From NCBI RefSeq assembly GCF_020532675.1, contig NZ_JAJAVE010000001.1:682001-746000 (forward strand): a stretch of DNA of 64,000 nucleotides, read 5' to 3'. The DNA comes from Methylobacillus gramineus (GTDB taxonomy: Bacteria; Pseudomonadota; Gammaproteobacteria; Burkholderiales; Methylophilaceae). This document shows positions 45,089 to 55,278 of this stretch, in pieces. Position 1 is the stretch's first letter. Each line of letters begins with the position of its first letter. Made by a program: the position numbers and the translations under genes. The notes under the pieces are model-generated. The model was not told the DNA's origin. It was given only the letters and a program-made list of their open reading frames with translations, and ran no database searches.

Positions 45089-47266
45089 TCAGCTATCCAG
45101 TTTGATGATCAGGCCGCCCAGTGGTGGCAAGGTGACCACCAATGAGTGTGGCTGGCTCATCCAGGCCATATTGTCTGACTTCAACCCAATGCCGTTGCCA
45201 TGATTGCTTCCACCGTAACATTCAGCATCACTGTTGAATAACTCCCGGTACTGGCCTGATACGGGGACGCCTACCCGATACCCTTCACGCAATACCGGCG
45301 TAAAGTTCAGCATGACCAGCACAAAGCTACCGTCTCTGGACTTGCGCAGGTAGCTGATGATGGATTGGTCGCTATCATTACAGTCTATCCACTCAAACCC
45401 TTGCGGGTCGAAATCCAGCTCATGCAACTCAGGCAGGTGTTGATATAACTGGGATAAGTCACGGCTCAGTAGCTGAACCCCTTTGTGCCAATGGCTTTCC
45501 AGCAGATGCCAGTCCAGGCTGGCATTGACATTCCATTCTCTGCCCTGACCAAACTCGTTGCCCATGAAGTTGAGTTTTTTACCGGTGATGGTCATCTGGT
45601 AAGTGAATAGCAGTCTGAGGTTGGCAAATTTCTGCCATGTATCCCCTGGCATTTTATCCAGCAAAGAGCGTTTTTCATGCACCACCTCATCGTGCGAGAA
45701 GGGCAGCACAAAATTTTCAGTGTAGGCGTAGATTTGGCCAAAGGTCAGTTTGTCGTGATGATAGCGACGGTGGATGGAGTCATTGGAGAAATAAGACAGG
45801 GTGTCATTCATCCAGCCCATATTCCATTTCATGGAAAACCCCAGGCCTCCCAGATACACCGGGCGTGAAATCATGGGCCATGCTGTGGATTCTTCCGCGA
45901 TGGTAAGTGCGCCGGGGAAGTCTTCATGCACCATGATGTTGAGTTGCTTGAGAAAGTCGATGGCTTCGAGGTTTTCCCGCCCACCATGGCGGTTGGGCAG
46001 CCATTCGCCCGCCTTGCGTGAGTAATCCAGATAAATCATGGAGGCCACCGCATCAACGCGCAGGCCGTCTATATGAAACTCAGACAGCCAGTAATGGGCG
46101 CTGGCTAGCAGGAAGTTACGCACCTCATTGCGGCCATAATTGAACACATAGGTGCCCCATTCCTGATGCTCACCCAGTCGTGGATCTGCATGCTCGAACA
46201 GGGCAGAGCCGTCAAAGCGCGCTAATGCCCAATCGTCCTTGGGAAAGTGTCCTGGTACCCAATCGAGGATGACGCCAATACTTTCTTGATGGCAACGGTC
46301 TATCAGGTAGCGAAGATCATCAGGACTGCCAAAGCGGTTGGTGACGCCGAAATAGCCTGTGGTCTGATAGCCCCAGGATTCATTCAGTGGATGTTCTGAT
46401 ATCGGCAGCAGTTCGATATGGGTATAGCCCATTTCTTTCACATAGGGCACCAGCTGTTCTGCGAGTTCGCGGTAATTGAGGAAGTGACCATCGGCCTGGC
46501 GCCGCCAGGACCCCAGGTGCACCTCATAGCAATTGAACGGGGCATGCAGCCAGTCAGCATCGGCACGGGTTTGCAGCCATTGAGCATCTTGCCAGCTATG
46601 CTGATCGTGCTGGGTAATTTTGGCCGCGGTGCCTGGCAGTCTTTCAAAACTAAAGCCATAAGGATCTGTCTTGACCATGATCTGGCCACTATCCCGGTTG
46701 CGAATCTCGAACTTATACAGATCATCAGCCTGCAGATCAGGAATGAATATTTCCCAAACACCGCTGCTGCCATGTGCACGCATGGAGTGAATGCGGCCAT
46801 CCCATCGATTGAAGTTACCGACCACACTTACGCGTTCTGCGCTGGGAGCCCACACGACAAAACGTACACCCTGCACCCCTTGCTGCTCGCAGAGATGGGC
46901 ACCTAAAGATCGATAAGCCTGTTTAAGCCTGCCTTCACCAAACAGGTACAGCTCATCCGTGGAAAGACTGGTCCAAAAGGAATAGGCATCATGGGTTTCC
47001 CAACTGTGACCGTTTTCCTCCAGCTTGATGCGACAGGGAACTGGCGGGGCTTCCTTGCCGAGCCACTCAAAGACGCCGCCTGCATGACAACGGTGCAATG
47101 CTTCCCAGCCATGCGCAGTGCTGACCCATATCTTGTCCGCATGCGGATGAAAGATACGCAAGACATACGCTGCCCCGTTCTGGTGTAGACCAAGATAGGA
47201 AAATGGATCGTGATGTTTTGCATCAAGAATCAGGGCAAGCTGTGGATCTTGTTTTGTCTTAGCCAA
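45089..47266 (-). CDS. glgB: 1,4-alpha-glucan branching enzyme
   Basis: GH13 enzyme that introduces alpha-1,6 branches into glycogen. 725 residues with an N-terminal CBM48 pair (VRFVVWAPSAERVSVVGNFN) and a catalytic barrel with the nucleophile Asp in GLRVDAVASMIYLDYSR, the acid Glu in TIAEESTAWP and the third Asp in LPFSHDEVVHEKRS. The start is a TTG at 47266 (MAKTKQDPQLAL); no Shine-Dalgarno is evident and no better ATG fits. It is divergent from glgC over 172 bases that should hold both promoters. Confidence 0.95.
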   Translation of the reverse strand: MAKTKQDPQLALILDAKHHDPFSYLGLHQNGAAYVLRIFHPHADKIWVSTAHGWEALHRCHAGGVFEWLGKEAPPVPCRIKLEENGHSWETHDAYSFWTSLSTDELYLFGEGRLKQAYRSLGAHLCEQQGVQGVRFVVWAPSAERVSVVGNFNRWDGRIHSMRAHGSSGVWEIFIPDLQADDLYKFEIRNRDSGQIMVKTDPYGFSFERLPGTAAKITQHDQHSWQDAQWLQTRADADWLHAPFNCYEVHLGSWRRQADGHFLNYRELAEQLVPYVKEMGYTHIELLPISEHPLNESWGYQTTGYFGVTNRFGSPDDLRYLIDRCHQESIGVILDWVPGHFPKDDWALARFDGSALFEHADPRLGEHQEWGTYVFNYGRNEVRNFLLASAHYWLSEFHIDGLRVDAVASMIYLDYSRKAGEWLPNRHGGRENLEAIDFLKQLNIMVHEDFPGALTIAEESTAWPMISRPVYLGGLGFSMKWNMGWMNDTLSYFSNDSIHRRYHHDKLTFGQIYAYTENFVLPFSHDEVVHEKRSLLDKMPGDTWQKFANLRLLFTYQMTITGKKLNFMGNEFGQGREWNVNASLDWHLLESHWHKGVQLLSRDLSQLYQHLPELHELDFDPQGFEWIDCNDSDQSIISYLRKSRDGSFVLVMLNFTPVLREGYRVGVPVSGQYRELFNSDAECYGGSNHGNGIGLKSDNMAWMSQPHSLVVTLPPLGGLIIKLDS

Positions 47267-47438
47267 TTTTGGAGGTCCGTGTTGGTTAGGTATTCACTGT
47301 AGGAGAAATCCTCTAGCCTAGTATGAACCTTCCTGCCTATAATGGTTTCAAGAGCAGGTCATTAAAGGCGAAAGAGCCCGGTTCGCGCTCTGTTGGCAAG
47401 GCGAGTAATAGCCAAACTATAAATCAGGAGGGGCAAAA

Positions 47439-48722
47439 ATGCAGCAGCATGAGTTAAGTTCTTCGCGTTTTGTCAGTACGCTGACAAAAAACACTGTAGC
47501 CCTGATCCTTGCCGGTGGAAGAGGGAGTCGCTTGAAAGACCTTACCAACTGGCGCGCCAAGCCCGCAGTGCCATTCGGCGGAAAATTCCGCATCATTGAT
47601 TTCCCCTTGTCCAATTGCATGAATTCAGGTGTGCGTCGTATGGGGGTGATTACCCAGTATAAAGCGCATAGCCTGATTCAACACATACAGCGTGGCTGGG
47701 GTTTCCTGCGTGGTGAGTTCAATGAGTTTGTTGAGTTGCTCCCTGCCCAGCAGCGCATTCAGGAAGAGTGGTACAAGGGAACAGCAGATGCCGTGTTCCA
47801 GAATCTGGATATTTTGCGCCAAACCAGTGCGGAGTTTGTGCTGATATTGGCTGGCGATCATATCTATAAAATGGATTATGGCCAGATGCTGGCTGCGCAT
47901 GTACGCAACAAGGCTGACATGACGGTGGCTTGCATCAATGTACCATTGGAGGAAGCCAAGTCATTTGGCGTGATGGGGGTTGATGCTGCCGATCGCGTGG
48001 TGGACTTTACCGAGAAGCCGTCTGAGCCCAAAGCCCTGCCGAATGATCCTACGCATGCCCTGGCCAGCATGGGAATTTATGTCTTCAATGCTTCTTTTCT
48101 TTACGAACAACTAATACGTGATGCCGATGACCCACACTCTACGCATGATTTTGGCCATGACATCATTCCTTACCTGATCAATAAATATCGTGTATTTGCC
48201 CATCGATTTACCGACAGTTGTGTCGGGGCAGCTGATGGTAATTATTACTGGCGTGATGTTGGTACGATAGATGCTTATTGGGAAGCAAACATGGAGCTGA
48301 CCAAGGTGGTGCCAGAATTGAACCTGTATGACCGGCAATGGCCAATCTGGACCTATCAGGAGCAATTGCCCCCGGCAAAATTTGTATTCGACAATGAAGA
48401 GCGGCGTGGACAGGCCACCGACTCCCTGGTATCAGGCGGATGCATCATCAGTGGTGCAAGTATCAGAAACTCTGTGCTGTTTTCTGATGTCAGGGTAAAT
48501 AGCTATAGCACGATAGACCATTCTGTCATTTTGCCCAAGGTCGATATTGGGCGGCATGTGATATTGAATCGAGTGGTGGTAGATAAGGGAGCCAGAATCC
48601 CCGATGGCATGGAGATCGGCATCAATCCCGAGCTTGATCGCAAGCGGTTTCATGTCTCAGACAAGGGAATTACCCTGGTTACCCCGGATATGCTAGGGCA
48701 AGCGCTACACCATGCACGCTAA
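47439..48722 (+). CDS. glgC: glucose-1-phosphate adenylyltransferase
   Basis: Makes ADP-glucose from ATP and glucose 1-phosphate, the committed step of bacterial glycogen synthesis. 427 residues. [20 protein letters not shown] is the nucleotide-binding and allosteric N-terminus, [11 protein letters not shown] binds substrate, and the C-terminal left-handed beta-helix follows (about 300-425). A strong AGGAGG precedes the ATG. It starts a run of four co-directional sugar genes. A weak hairpin (48735-48751) follows but lacks a T-run. Confidence 0.96.
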   Translation: MQQHELSSSRFVSTLTKNTVALILAGGRGSRLKDLTNWRAKPAVPFGGKFRIIDFPLSNCMNSGVRRMGVITQYKAHSLIQHIQRGWGFLRGEFNEFVELLPAQQRIQEEWYKGTADAVFQNLDILRQTSAEFVLILAGDHIYKMDYGQMLAAHVRNKADMTVACINVPLEEAKSFGVMGVDAADRVVDFTEKPSEPKALPNDPTHALASMGIYVFNASFLYEQLIRDADDPHSTHDFGHDIIPYLINKYRVFAHRFTDSCVGAADGNYYWRDVGTIDAYWEANMELTKVVPELNLYDRQWPIWTYQEQLPPAKFVFDNEERRGQATDSLVSGGCIISGASIRNSVLFSDVRVNSYSTIDHSVILPKVDIGRHVILNRVVVDKGARIPDGMEIGINPELDRKRFHVSDKGITLVTPDMLGQALHHAR

Positions 48723-48788
48723 CAGATAGCAAGTCCCGACAATGGGTCGGGCTGGATACTTCAGGTTATTTTTGATGTAAAGGTAAAC

Positions 48789-50528
48789 ATGACTTCATCC
48801 CGACCAAAGCTTTATCTCAATCTGTATTGGCACATGCATCAGCCGGATTATCGCGACACGATCACTGGTGAGTATGTGTTGCCGTGGACTTATCTGCACG
48901 CCATCAAGGATTACACCGACATGGCATTTCACCTGGAAAGCAATCCCCAGGCACGTGCTACCTTCAATTTTGTGCCGGTATTGCTGGATCAGCTTGAGGA
49001 TTATGTTGAGCAATTCGACAGTGGCAATATCCGCGACCCCCTACTGGTATTGCTGAATAAAGAGGACATGAAAATACTGACGCTGGATGAGCGTTGCCTC
49101 ATTCTCGAGAGTTGCTTCAAGGGTCATCACGAAAAAATGCTGGCACCGTTCGAGCATTATCAGTGTCTGTACAACATGTATTGCAAGCTGGAGCCTCATG
49201 GCAAAAGCATGTTCAATTATCTTTCCGGACAATATATGGCAGACCTGCTGGTCTGGTATCACCTGGCCTGGACCGGGGAAAGTGTACGTCGCAGCAGCCA
49301 GCTGGTGCAGGACTTGATGGCCAAGGGCAGCCAGTTCACGCTGGAAGACAGGCTTGCATTGTCTGAACTGATCGCTGGCCTGATCAGGGATTTGATACCA
49401 CGCTATAAACAGCTGGAAACCGAAGGCCGGATCGAGATTTCAAGCACGCCACATTATCACCCCATCCTGCCTTTGCTCCTGGATTTTCGGTCTACCCGCG
49501 ATGCCATGCCCTATGCCCCGTTACCCCATTTCTCGCATTATCCGGGGGGAAAATTGCGTGCACGGGCACATATCGAGGAGGCACAGGCCTCTCATACCCG
49601 GCGTTTTGGCAAGCTTCCCCAAGGGATGTGGCCAGCGGAGGGTGGAGTTTCCCACGAAGGCTTATCGTTGATGGCAGAGCATGGCATCCAGTGGGCCGCC
49701 ACCGGGGAGGGCGTACTGGCAAACAGCCTATACAAGTCTTTTGATAGCGTTGAATTGCCACCTCGCAATGAATATCTCTATCAGCCTTATCGTGTGACGA
49801 GTGGGCAGCAGGACATCATTTGTTTTTTTCGCGATGATCACTTGTCAGACAAGATCGGTTTTGAATACTCCAACTTGCATGCGGACAATGCTGTCGCCGA
49901 TTTCATTCATACCCTGGAGGGAATACAGCAGGCCAATAGTTCTGAGCGGCATGCCGTGGTCAGTGTGATCCTTGATGGCGAGAATGCCTGGGAATACTAC
50001 CCTTATAACGGCTATTACTTTCTCAACCAGCTTTACCAGGCATTAAGCCAGCATCCTGACATTGAAATGACGACCTGCAGCCAGGTGGTGGAGAAGTGCA
50101 AACAACACCCCTCTAGCGTTGCGCTTGGCAATTTGCCCGCGATTGCTGCGGGTAGCTGGGTGTATGGCAGCTTTAGCACCTGGATAGGCAGCAGCGATAA
50201 AAATAAGGGCTGGGATCTGCTTTGTGAGGCCAAGCGTGCGTATGACGGCGTGGTGCATGCAGGCAAGCTGAGCAAGGAGGAGCTTGCGGCGTGCACCCAT
50301 CAACTTGCGATTTGTGAAGGCTCTGACTGGTTCTGGTGGTTTGGTGACTACAACTCATCACTGAGTGTCACTAGTTTTGATCGTCTCTACCGGCGCAATC
50401 TTGGCAATTTATATCGCTTGCTCAAACTACCGGTTCCCAGTGCCTTGAGTCAGGCGATTAGTGCTGGATCAACTGACGCAAGCTCTGCCAATGCAGGCAC
50501 CATGCGGCGAGGGCAGGAGTCAGCCTGA
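48789..50528 (+). CDS. GH57 family glycoside hydrolase (alpha-glucan acting)
   Basis: 579 residues beginning LYLNLYWHMHQPDYRD, the conserved first strand of GH57 enzymes. The probable nucleophile Glu lies in GMWPAEGGVSHEG and the acid Asp in VILDGENAWEYY, in the expected order. No signal peptide, so it acts on cytoplasmic glucans such as glycogen or maltodextrin; amylase, amylopullulanase and transferase activities all occur in the family. The position between glgC and a second GH57 gene supports a role in glycogen metabolism. AAGGT precedes the ATG. Confidence 0.88.
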   Translation: MTSSRPKLYLNLYWHMHQPDYRDTITGEYVLPWTYLHAIKDYTDMAFHLESNPQARATFNFVPVLLDQLEDYVEQFDSGNIRDPLLVLLNKEDMKILTLDERCLILESCFKGHHEKMLAPFEHYQCLYNMYCKLEPHGKSMFNYLSGQYMADLLVWYHLAWTGESVRRSSQLVQDLMAKGSQFTLEDRLALSELIAGLIRDLIPRYKQLETEGRIEISSTPHYHPILPLLLDFRSTRDAMPYAPLPHFSHYPGGKLRARAHIEEAQASHTRRFGKLPQGMWPAEGGVSHEGLSLMAEHGIQWAATGEGVLANSLYKSFDSVELPPRNEYLYQPYRVTSGQQDIICFFRDDHLSDKIGFEYSNLHADNAVADFIHTLEGIQQANSSERHAVVSVILDGENAWEYYPYNGYYFLNQLYQALSQHPDIEMTTCSQVVEKCKQHPSSVALGNLPAIAAGSWVYGSFSTWIGSSDKNKGWDLLCEAKRAYDGVVHAGKLSKEELAACTHQLAICEGSDWFWWFGDYNSSLSVTSFDRLYRRNLGNLYRLLKLPVPSALSQAISAGSTDASSANAGTMRRGQESA

Positions 50529-50584
50529 GCATAAGCAAGACAGCGGTATCTTTACTTCAAACATGAACAAGACAGGAGCATGAT

Positions 50585-52609
50585 TTGGCTAGAACGGTTG
50601 CTTTGTTATTGGGGGTGCATGCCCACCAGCCTGTAGGCAATTTCGAGAGTGTGCTCGATGATGCCCACGAGCGTTGCTATGGCCCTTTCCTCAGAGTGCT
50701 ATATGAATACCCGGCTTTCCGCTTTGCCATCCATATCAGTGGCTGGCTGCTGGAATATATGCTCAAGCATTATCCGGACGATATGGCGCTGCTGAAGGAA
50801 ATGGTGGCACGTGAGCAGGCAGAGCTGTTTGGTGCAGGATTTACCGAGCCTGTACTTGCCTCCATACCGGTGTGCGACCGGATCGGGCAGCTCAATGGCT
50901 TGTCCGACTTTCTGCAGAAAAACCTGGGAGAAAAGCCACAGGGCGCCTGGTTGACCGAGCGGGTCTGGGATTCCACAGTAGTACCGGCACTGGTGGATTC
51001 AGGGATTCGCTACGTGACGGTCGATGATTACCATTTTATTTGCACGGGAAAGGATAGCAGCCAGTTGAATGGCTACTACACCACGGAAGAAGATGGCAGG
51101 CAGCTTGATTTATACCCCATCTCCGAAGCCTTGCGCTATCGTTTGCCGTTTTCCCCGGCAGAGGAAGTAGTGGCATATCTTGAAGGCCTGGCGGATGAAA
51201 GCGGGCGAGCCGCTGCCATCTATTTTGATGATATCGAGAAGTTTGGCATCTGGCCTGAAACCTATAACTGGGTGTATGAGCGGGGCTGGTTGCGTAGCTT
51301 TATTGAGGGGGTGCTGAATTCGTCCGTGATACAGCCCCTGCGTTACGCCGACTATCACGCCAAGGCCAAAACTCGCGGGGTTGTTTACCTGCCAACCGCC
51401 TCTTATATCGAAATGAATGAATGGACGCTGCCTGTGCCTGCTGCTCATCATTACGCAGACCTGGTGGCACAAGAGCGGCACAATGACCGCTACGAGATTA
51501 CCAAGCCGTATTTACGCGGCGGAATCTGGCGTAATTTCTTGATGCGCTATCCTGAGTCCAACTGGATGCATAAGCGCATGCTGGGCTTATCCAGGCGCTA
51601 CCACGCCTTGCCCGAAAAGAAAAAGACGCCGGACATGTTGCAGGCACTGTATGAAGCACAAGCCAACGACGCTTACTGGCATGGCTTGTTTGGCGGGCTT
51701 TATCTGCCGCATTTACGCAGAGCGGTGTATCACGCCATCATTCGCCTGGAAGCTTTGCTCGATCAATCATCATCTCGAGCAGCTATCACGATCATGGATG
51801 TTGATCTTGATGGTGAGGATGAGATATTCCTGCAGAATGGGTTACTGCAGGCAGTGGTCAAGCTGGATGGTAGTGCCACGATTGCAGAGCTGGATAGCTA
51901 TAAACTTAACCATAATTTTGCAGACACCTTGACCCGGCAAGCCGAGCATTATCACCGCAAAGTGAATGCGGAGGAGGTTCATGAGCGTAGTGAGGAAGGC
52001 ATTGCCAATCCACATGAACAGATGGGGTCAAAGCATGAGATTACCCAGGCTGATCTGGCGCTGGATGAATATCGCAAAACACTTTTCTACGACTTTCTGA
52101 TTCAGCCAGATGGCAATCAGTATGCACCGCATTATCAGCACCTGGAGTCGTCCAAGCCTTTAAGTCTTGAGTTTGCAGCGCAACTCTCTGATGAAGGTAG
52201 TCATCAGCTGTCCAAGAGGATCACGATTGATAAGGAAAAGCTTGTTGTGAATTACCAGTTCGTTGATCTGCAGCAGATCGCGGACATATTCCGCGTTGAA
52301 ATCAATCTGGCGATGCCGAGCTGCGATGGCCCGGCAGGACGTTTTCGTGCTGGGGAAGCAGTGCTGGGAGGTTTTGGCCAGCCATTGGTACTCGCAGACT
52401 TACAGCATTTGATTCTTGAAGACGAAGTATTGGGCGGCACCGTACACCTTAAAAGCAATATTCCCTGCGCTTATACCGGCTACCCACATTTTTCGGTCTC
52501 CCAATCAGAAGCCGGATTTGAAAAGATAATGCAGGCGGTGACTATGGTGCTTGAATGGCCCGCCGAGCTACTGCAAGATCAGCTGGAGGTTGAAATTAAA
52601 ATTATATAA
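50585..52609 (+). CDS. GH57 4-alpha-glucanotransferase-type enzyme
   Basis: 674 residues of the GH57 branch with the additional C-terminal DUF1925/DUF1926-like beta domains (from about residue 300). The start LLLGVHAHQPVGNF, nucleophile Glu in AWLTERVWDS and acid Asp in IYFDDIEKFGIWPE match the glucanotransferases that move maltosyl segments between alpha-1,4-glucans. The start is a TTG at 50585, preceded by AGGAG; the in-sequence ATG four bases earlier is in another frame. It is 56 bases after the first GH57 gene. Confidence 0.88.
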   Translation: MARTVALLLGVHAHQPVGNFESVLDDAHERCYGPFLRVLYEYPAFRFAIHISGWLLEYMLKHYPDDMALLKEMVAREQAELFGAGFTEPVLASIPVCDRIGQLNGLSDFLQKNLGEKPQGAWLTERVWDSTVVPALVDSGIRYVTVDDYHFICTGKDSSQLNGYYTTEEDGRQLDLYPISEALRYRLPFSPAEEVVAYLEGLADESGRAAAIYFDDIEKFGIWPETYNWVYERGWLRSFIEGVLNSSVIQPLRYADYHAKAKTRGVVYLPTASYIEMNEWTLPVPAAHHYADLVAQERHNDRYEITKPYLRGGIWRNFLMRYPESNWMHKRMLGLSRRYHALPEKKKTPDMLQALYEAQANDAYWHGLFGGLYLPHLRRAVYHAIIRLEALLDQSSSRAAITIMDVDLDGEDEIFLQNGLLQAVVKLDGSATIAELDSYKLNHNFADTLTRQAEHYHRKVNAEEVHERSEEGIANPHEQMGSKHEITQADLALDEYRKTLFYDFLIQPDGNQYAPHYQHLESSKPLSLEFAAQLSDEGSHQLSKRITIDKEKLVVNYQFVDLQQIADIFRVEINLAMPSCDGPAGRFRAGEAVLGGFGQPLVLADLQHLILEDEVLGGTVHLKSNIPCAYTGYPHFSVSQSEAGFEKIMQAVTMVLEWPAELLQDQLEVEIKII

Positions 52610-52643
52610 ATCATATTATTAAGTAAATTATTTAAAGTTAAAC

Positions 52644-53564
52644 ATGACATTGTCCATAGGCGTTGATATTGGGGGCACCAACCTGCGGGTTGGGGTGGTA
52701 CAGCAGACCACGATCCTGTATGAAACCCGTTTTCCTGCAGATTTCTCTTCCCTTTGTAAACAGTATCCCCCGCAGGTCGCCTGGCAGGAAATACTGCGAC
52801 TGACGGTTGGGGCTGTGCAGGAAGCCATCCTTGAGCATCCTGAAGTGAGTGCGATCGGGATCGGATTTCCTGGTTTTATTGATCCTGTTAGTGGCTTGAT
52901 AGCCCAGTCACCTAACTTGCCAGGATTACGCAATGTGAATTTGGCGGGAGGCCTCGCTGAACAGTTGCAATTACCGGTTGTGGTTGAGAATGACGCGCTG
53001 GTGGCAGCGTATGGTGAATATCTTTTACAAGGTGAGCCTGGGAAGAGCCTGGCCTACATTGGCCTTGGTACCGGCGTAGGCGGTGGCCTGATTCATGGCG
53101 GCAGGCCTTTTACAGGTGATCATGGAATTGCGATGGAAGTAGGGCACCTGATAGTTGATCCCGGTGGCCGGCCTTGCGGATGTGGCAATCAAGGTTGCCT
53201 GGAACAATATGCCTCAGCACCTGGCGTCACGATCAGCTATGAAAAACTGAGCGGGGAGTATCTATCTACCACGAAAATTGCAGAACTTGCATCTAAAGGG
53301 GATGAGTTGGCGCTGCAGTCTTTTAAGTTGGCGGGTAGCTCTCTGGCCATAGTGGTAGCGCATCTGATCAAGATTCTGGATGTGCAGAATATCCTGCTCG
53401 GAGGCGGCTTAAGCCAAGCGTGGGAGTATATGCAGGATGCCTTCCAGCATCAGCTAGACCATGATCTTATTCCGGCGTTAAAAGAAAAAAGTAATATCCT
53501 CATTTCTCAAAGTGGTGATCAGGCCGGAATTATCGGTGCGGCTTATCTTGCATCTCAGGCATAA
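52644..53564 (+). CDS. ROK-family sugar kinase (glucokinase-like)
   Basis: 306 residues. GVDIGGTNLRVGVV is the ATP phosphate loop, the catalytic Asp is in VVENDALVAAYGE, and the zinc-binding motif CGCGNQGCLEQ with upstream EVGHLIVDPGG defines ROK kinases. No helix-turn-helix domain, so it is an enzyme rather than a ROK repressor. It most likely phosphorylates glucose released by the preceding GH57 enzymes. It closes the glgC-GH57-GH57-ROK gene run; no terminator is evident after it. Confidence 0.9.
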   Translation: MTLSIGVDIGGTNLRVGVVQQTTILYETRFPADFSSLCKQYPPQVAWQEILRLTVGAVQEAILEHPEVSAIGIGFPGFIDPVSGLIAQSPNLPGLRNVNLAGGLAEQLQLPVVVENDALVAAYGEYLLQGEPGKSLAYIGLGTGVGGGLIHGGRPFTGDHGIAMEVGHLIVDPGGRPCGCGNQGCLEQYASAPGVTISYEKLSGEYLSTTKIAELASKGDELALQSFKLAGSSLAIVVAHLIKILDVQNILLGGGLSQAWEYMQDAFQHQLDHDLIPALKEKSNILISQSGDQAGIIGAAYLASQA

Positions 53565-53676
53565 AGATTTAAGCGCATAGCGAATAATTAATCCCTCTTT
53601 CCCTCAAAACTGCCATAGAATAATAATAGTTCTCAATTTTATTCCATTGTGGTTTAGTTCCGTCCCAATTCATTGC

Positions 53677-54192
53677 ATGAAAACTCAACAATCCCTCAGT
53701 CTTCAGCTTGTCGGTGAACTTTATGATCAGCATCACCGGTGGCTGGTGAAGTGGTTGCATGGTCGTGTTGGTTGTCCACAGAATGCAGCTGATCTGGCAC
53801 AGGATACTTTCACCAGGGTGTTGGCGGCGCGGGAGACTTTGTACGTCCAAGAGGCGAAAGCCTTACTCACCATGATTGCCAAAGGGCTGATGGTGGATCA
53901 TTTCCGTAAGTCTGCGCTGGAAAAAGTTCTGCTTGAGGCCTTGGCTGCCATGCCCGAGTCACAGATACCATCACCTGAAGCCAGAATGCTGGCTCTAGAG
54001 GCCCTGGTTGCAGTGGATACCATGCTGGATGGTTTGCCATCCAGCGTGAGGCAGGCATTTTTACTCTCCCAGCTGGATGGGCTCACATATGCCGAGATTG
54101 CAGAACGTTTGAAAGTATCCCTTAGCTCTGTGCAACAGTATATGACACGTGCTTACACTGCCTGTTATGCCGTTATCTATGCAGACCAATAA
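53677..54192 (+). CDS. ECF sigma factor, FecI type
   Basis: 171 residues from the ATG at 53677 (MKTQQSLSLQ). Region 2 (LYDQHHRWLVKWLHGRVG, then NAADLAQDTFTRVL) and region 4 (LDGLTYAEIAERLKVSLSSV) are clear, and there is no extra domain. FecI-type factors direct transcription of iron-transport genes when signalled from the outer membrane. The frame is open slightly further upstream, but the shorter start gives the typical length. Its end overlaps the anti-sigma gene by 14 bases. No Shine-Dalgarno is obvious. Confidence 0.9.
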   Translation: MKTQQSLSLQLVGELYDQHHRWLVKWLHGRVGCPQNAADLAQDTFTRVLAARETLYVQEAKALLTMIAKGLMVDHFRKSALEKVLLEALAAMPESQIPSPEARMLALEALVAVDTMLDGLPSSVRQAFLLSQLDGLTYAEIAERLKVSLSSVQQYMTRAYTACYAVIYADQ

Positions 54193-55171
54193 GCAAGAAT
54201 CTCCCAGGCCTGACCAAGGCATTGTTGAGCAAGCTATTTTCTGGCTGGTGAAATTGCAGTCTGGTACTGCGAGCCAGGAAGAGCATGCGGCATGTGAGCG
54301 ATGGAAGATGCAGCATCCACAGCATCAGTTGGTATGGGACAGGCTCAATATTGTGGGTCAACAGGTACAACAAATCCCTGCGAATGCAGCGCATGCTGCA
54401 TTGGGTAATGAGCACCTGATTCGACAGAAAACCAATGTCTTGATGCGCCGGCGTCAGGCCCTCAAATTCATTGCCATCGGCATGATGACAGCAGGAGTGG
54501 CCGGCAGCGGATATGAGTGGTTGCCCTGGCGCCCAATGCTGGCTGAATACACAACGCGAGTGGGAGAACGCAAACAGGTAATGTTGGCAGATGGATCGTC
54601 TGTCATGCTGAATACATCCAGTGCGATGGATGTGCAGTATGCTGATAATTTGCGCCAGCTTGCTTTACATCAAGGGGAGGCACTCATCACGACCGCGCAT
54701 GATCCGGCTGTGCATCAGCGACCTTTTGTTCTGGCAACTACCCATGGAAGCTTACAGGCGCTTGGCACCAAATTCCTGGTGCGGCAACAACATGCCAATA
54801 CTTTGGTCAGTGTGCTGGAAGGCGCGGTGGAAGTGACTGCTGGTAGTGCTCGCCAGATACTGAAAGCAGGAGAGCAACTGTTATTCAGTGAGCATGAGAT
54901 CGGTCCGATTGCCGCATTGAATCCGGATATCCTGTCGTGGATCAATGGCGTGATTGTCGCCAGGCACATGCGGTTGGTTGATTTTATTGCCGAGCTGGAT
55001 CGATATCGTCGTGGCAGGCTCTATTGCGACAATGCTGTTGCAGAGCTGCGTATTTCCGGAGTCTTTCCGATCGACCAGCCGCATAAGGTATTACAGGCAC
55101 TGACAGAGACGCTGCCCATCAATGTGGAAACGCGTTGGGGATTGTGGGTCACCGTCAAGGCGCAAGCCTGA
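54179..55171 (+). CDS. FecR-family sigma regulator
   Basis: 330 residues from the ATG at 54179. Cytoplasmic N-terminal DUF4880-like part (AIFWLVKLQSGTASQEEHAA), a single membrane segment (about 95-112) preceded by RRRQALKF, a twin-arginine-like sequence seen in several FecR proteins, and then the periplasmic FecR domain (LADGSSVMLNTSSAMDV and LATTHGSLQALGTKFLVR). It receives the signal from the TonB receptor and controls the sigma factor. It overlaps the sigma gene and precedes the receptor by about 107 bases. Confidence 0.9.
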   Translation: MQTNKQESPRPDQGIVEQAIFWLVKLQSGTASQEEHAACERWKMQHPQHQLVWDRLNIVGQQVQQIPANAAHAALGNEHLIRQKTNVLMRRRQALKFIAIGMMTAGVAGSGYEWLPWRPMLAEYTTRVGERKQVMLADGSSVMLNTSSAMDVQYADNLRQLALHQGEALITTAHDPAVHQRPFVLATTHGSLQALGTKFLVRQQHANTLVSVLEGAVEVTAGSARQILKAGEQLLFSEHEIGPIAALNPDILSWINGVIVARHMRLVDFIAELDRYRRGRLYCDNAVAELRISGVFPIDQPHKVLQALTETLPINVETRWGLWVTVKAQA

Positions 55172-55278
55172 TTTTTTATTTTCTAACAAAATTTCATATT
55201 TTTCTGCAGGTTTTGTTTGCTGCTTCGGTATATCAGATGAAAGTCTCGCAACTCGAAATCTGATAAAGGAAGTCAACC

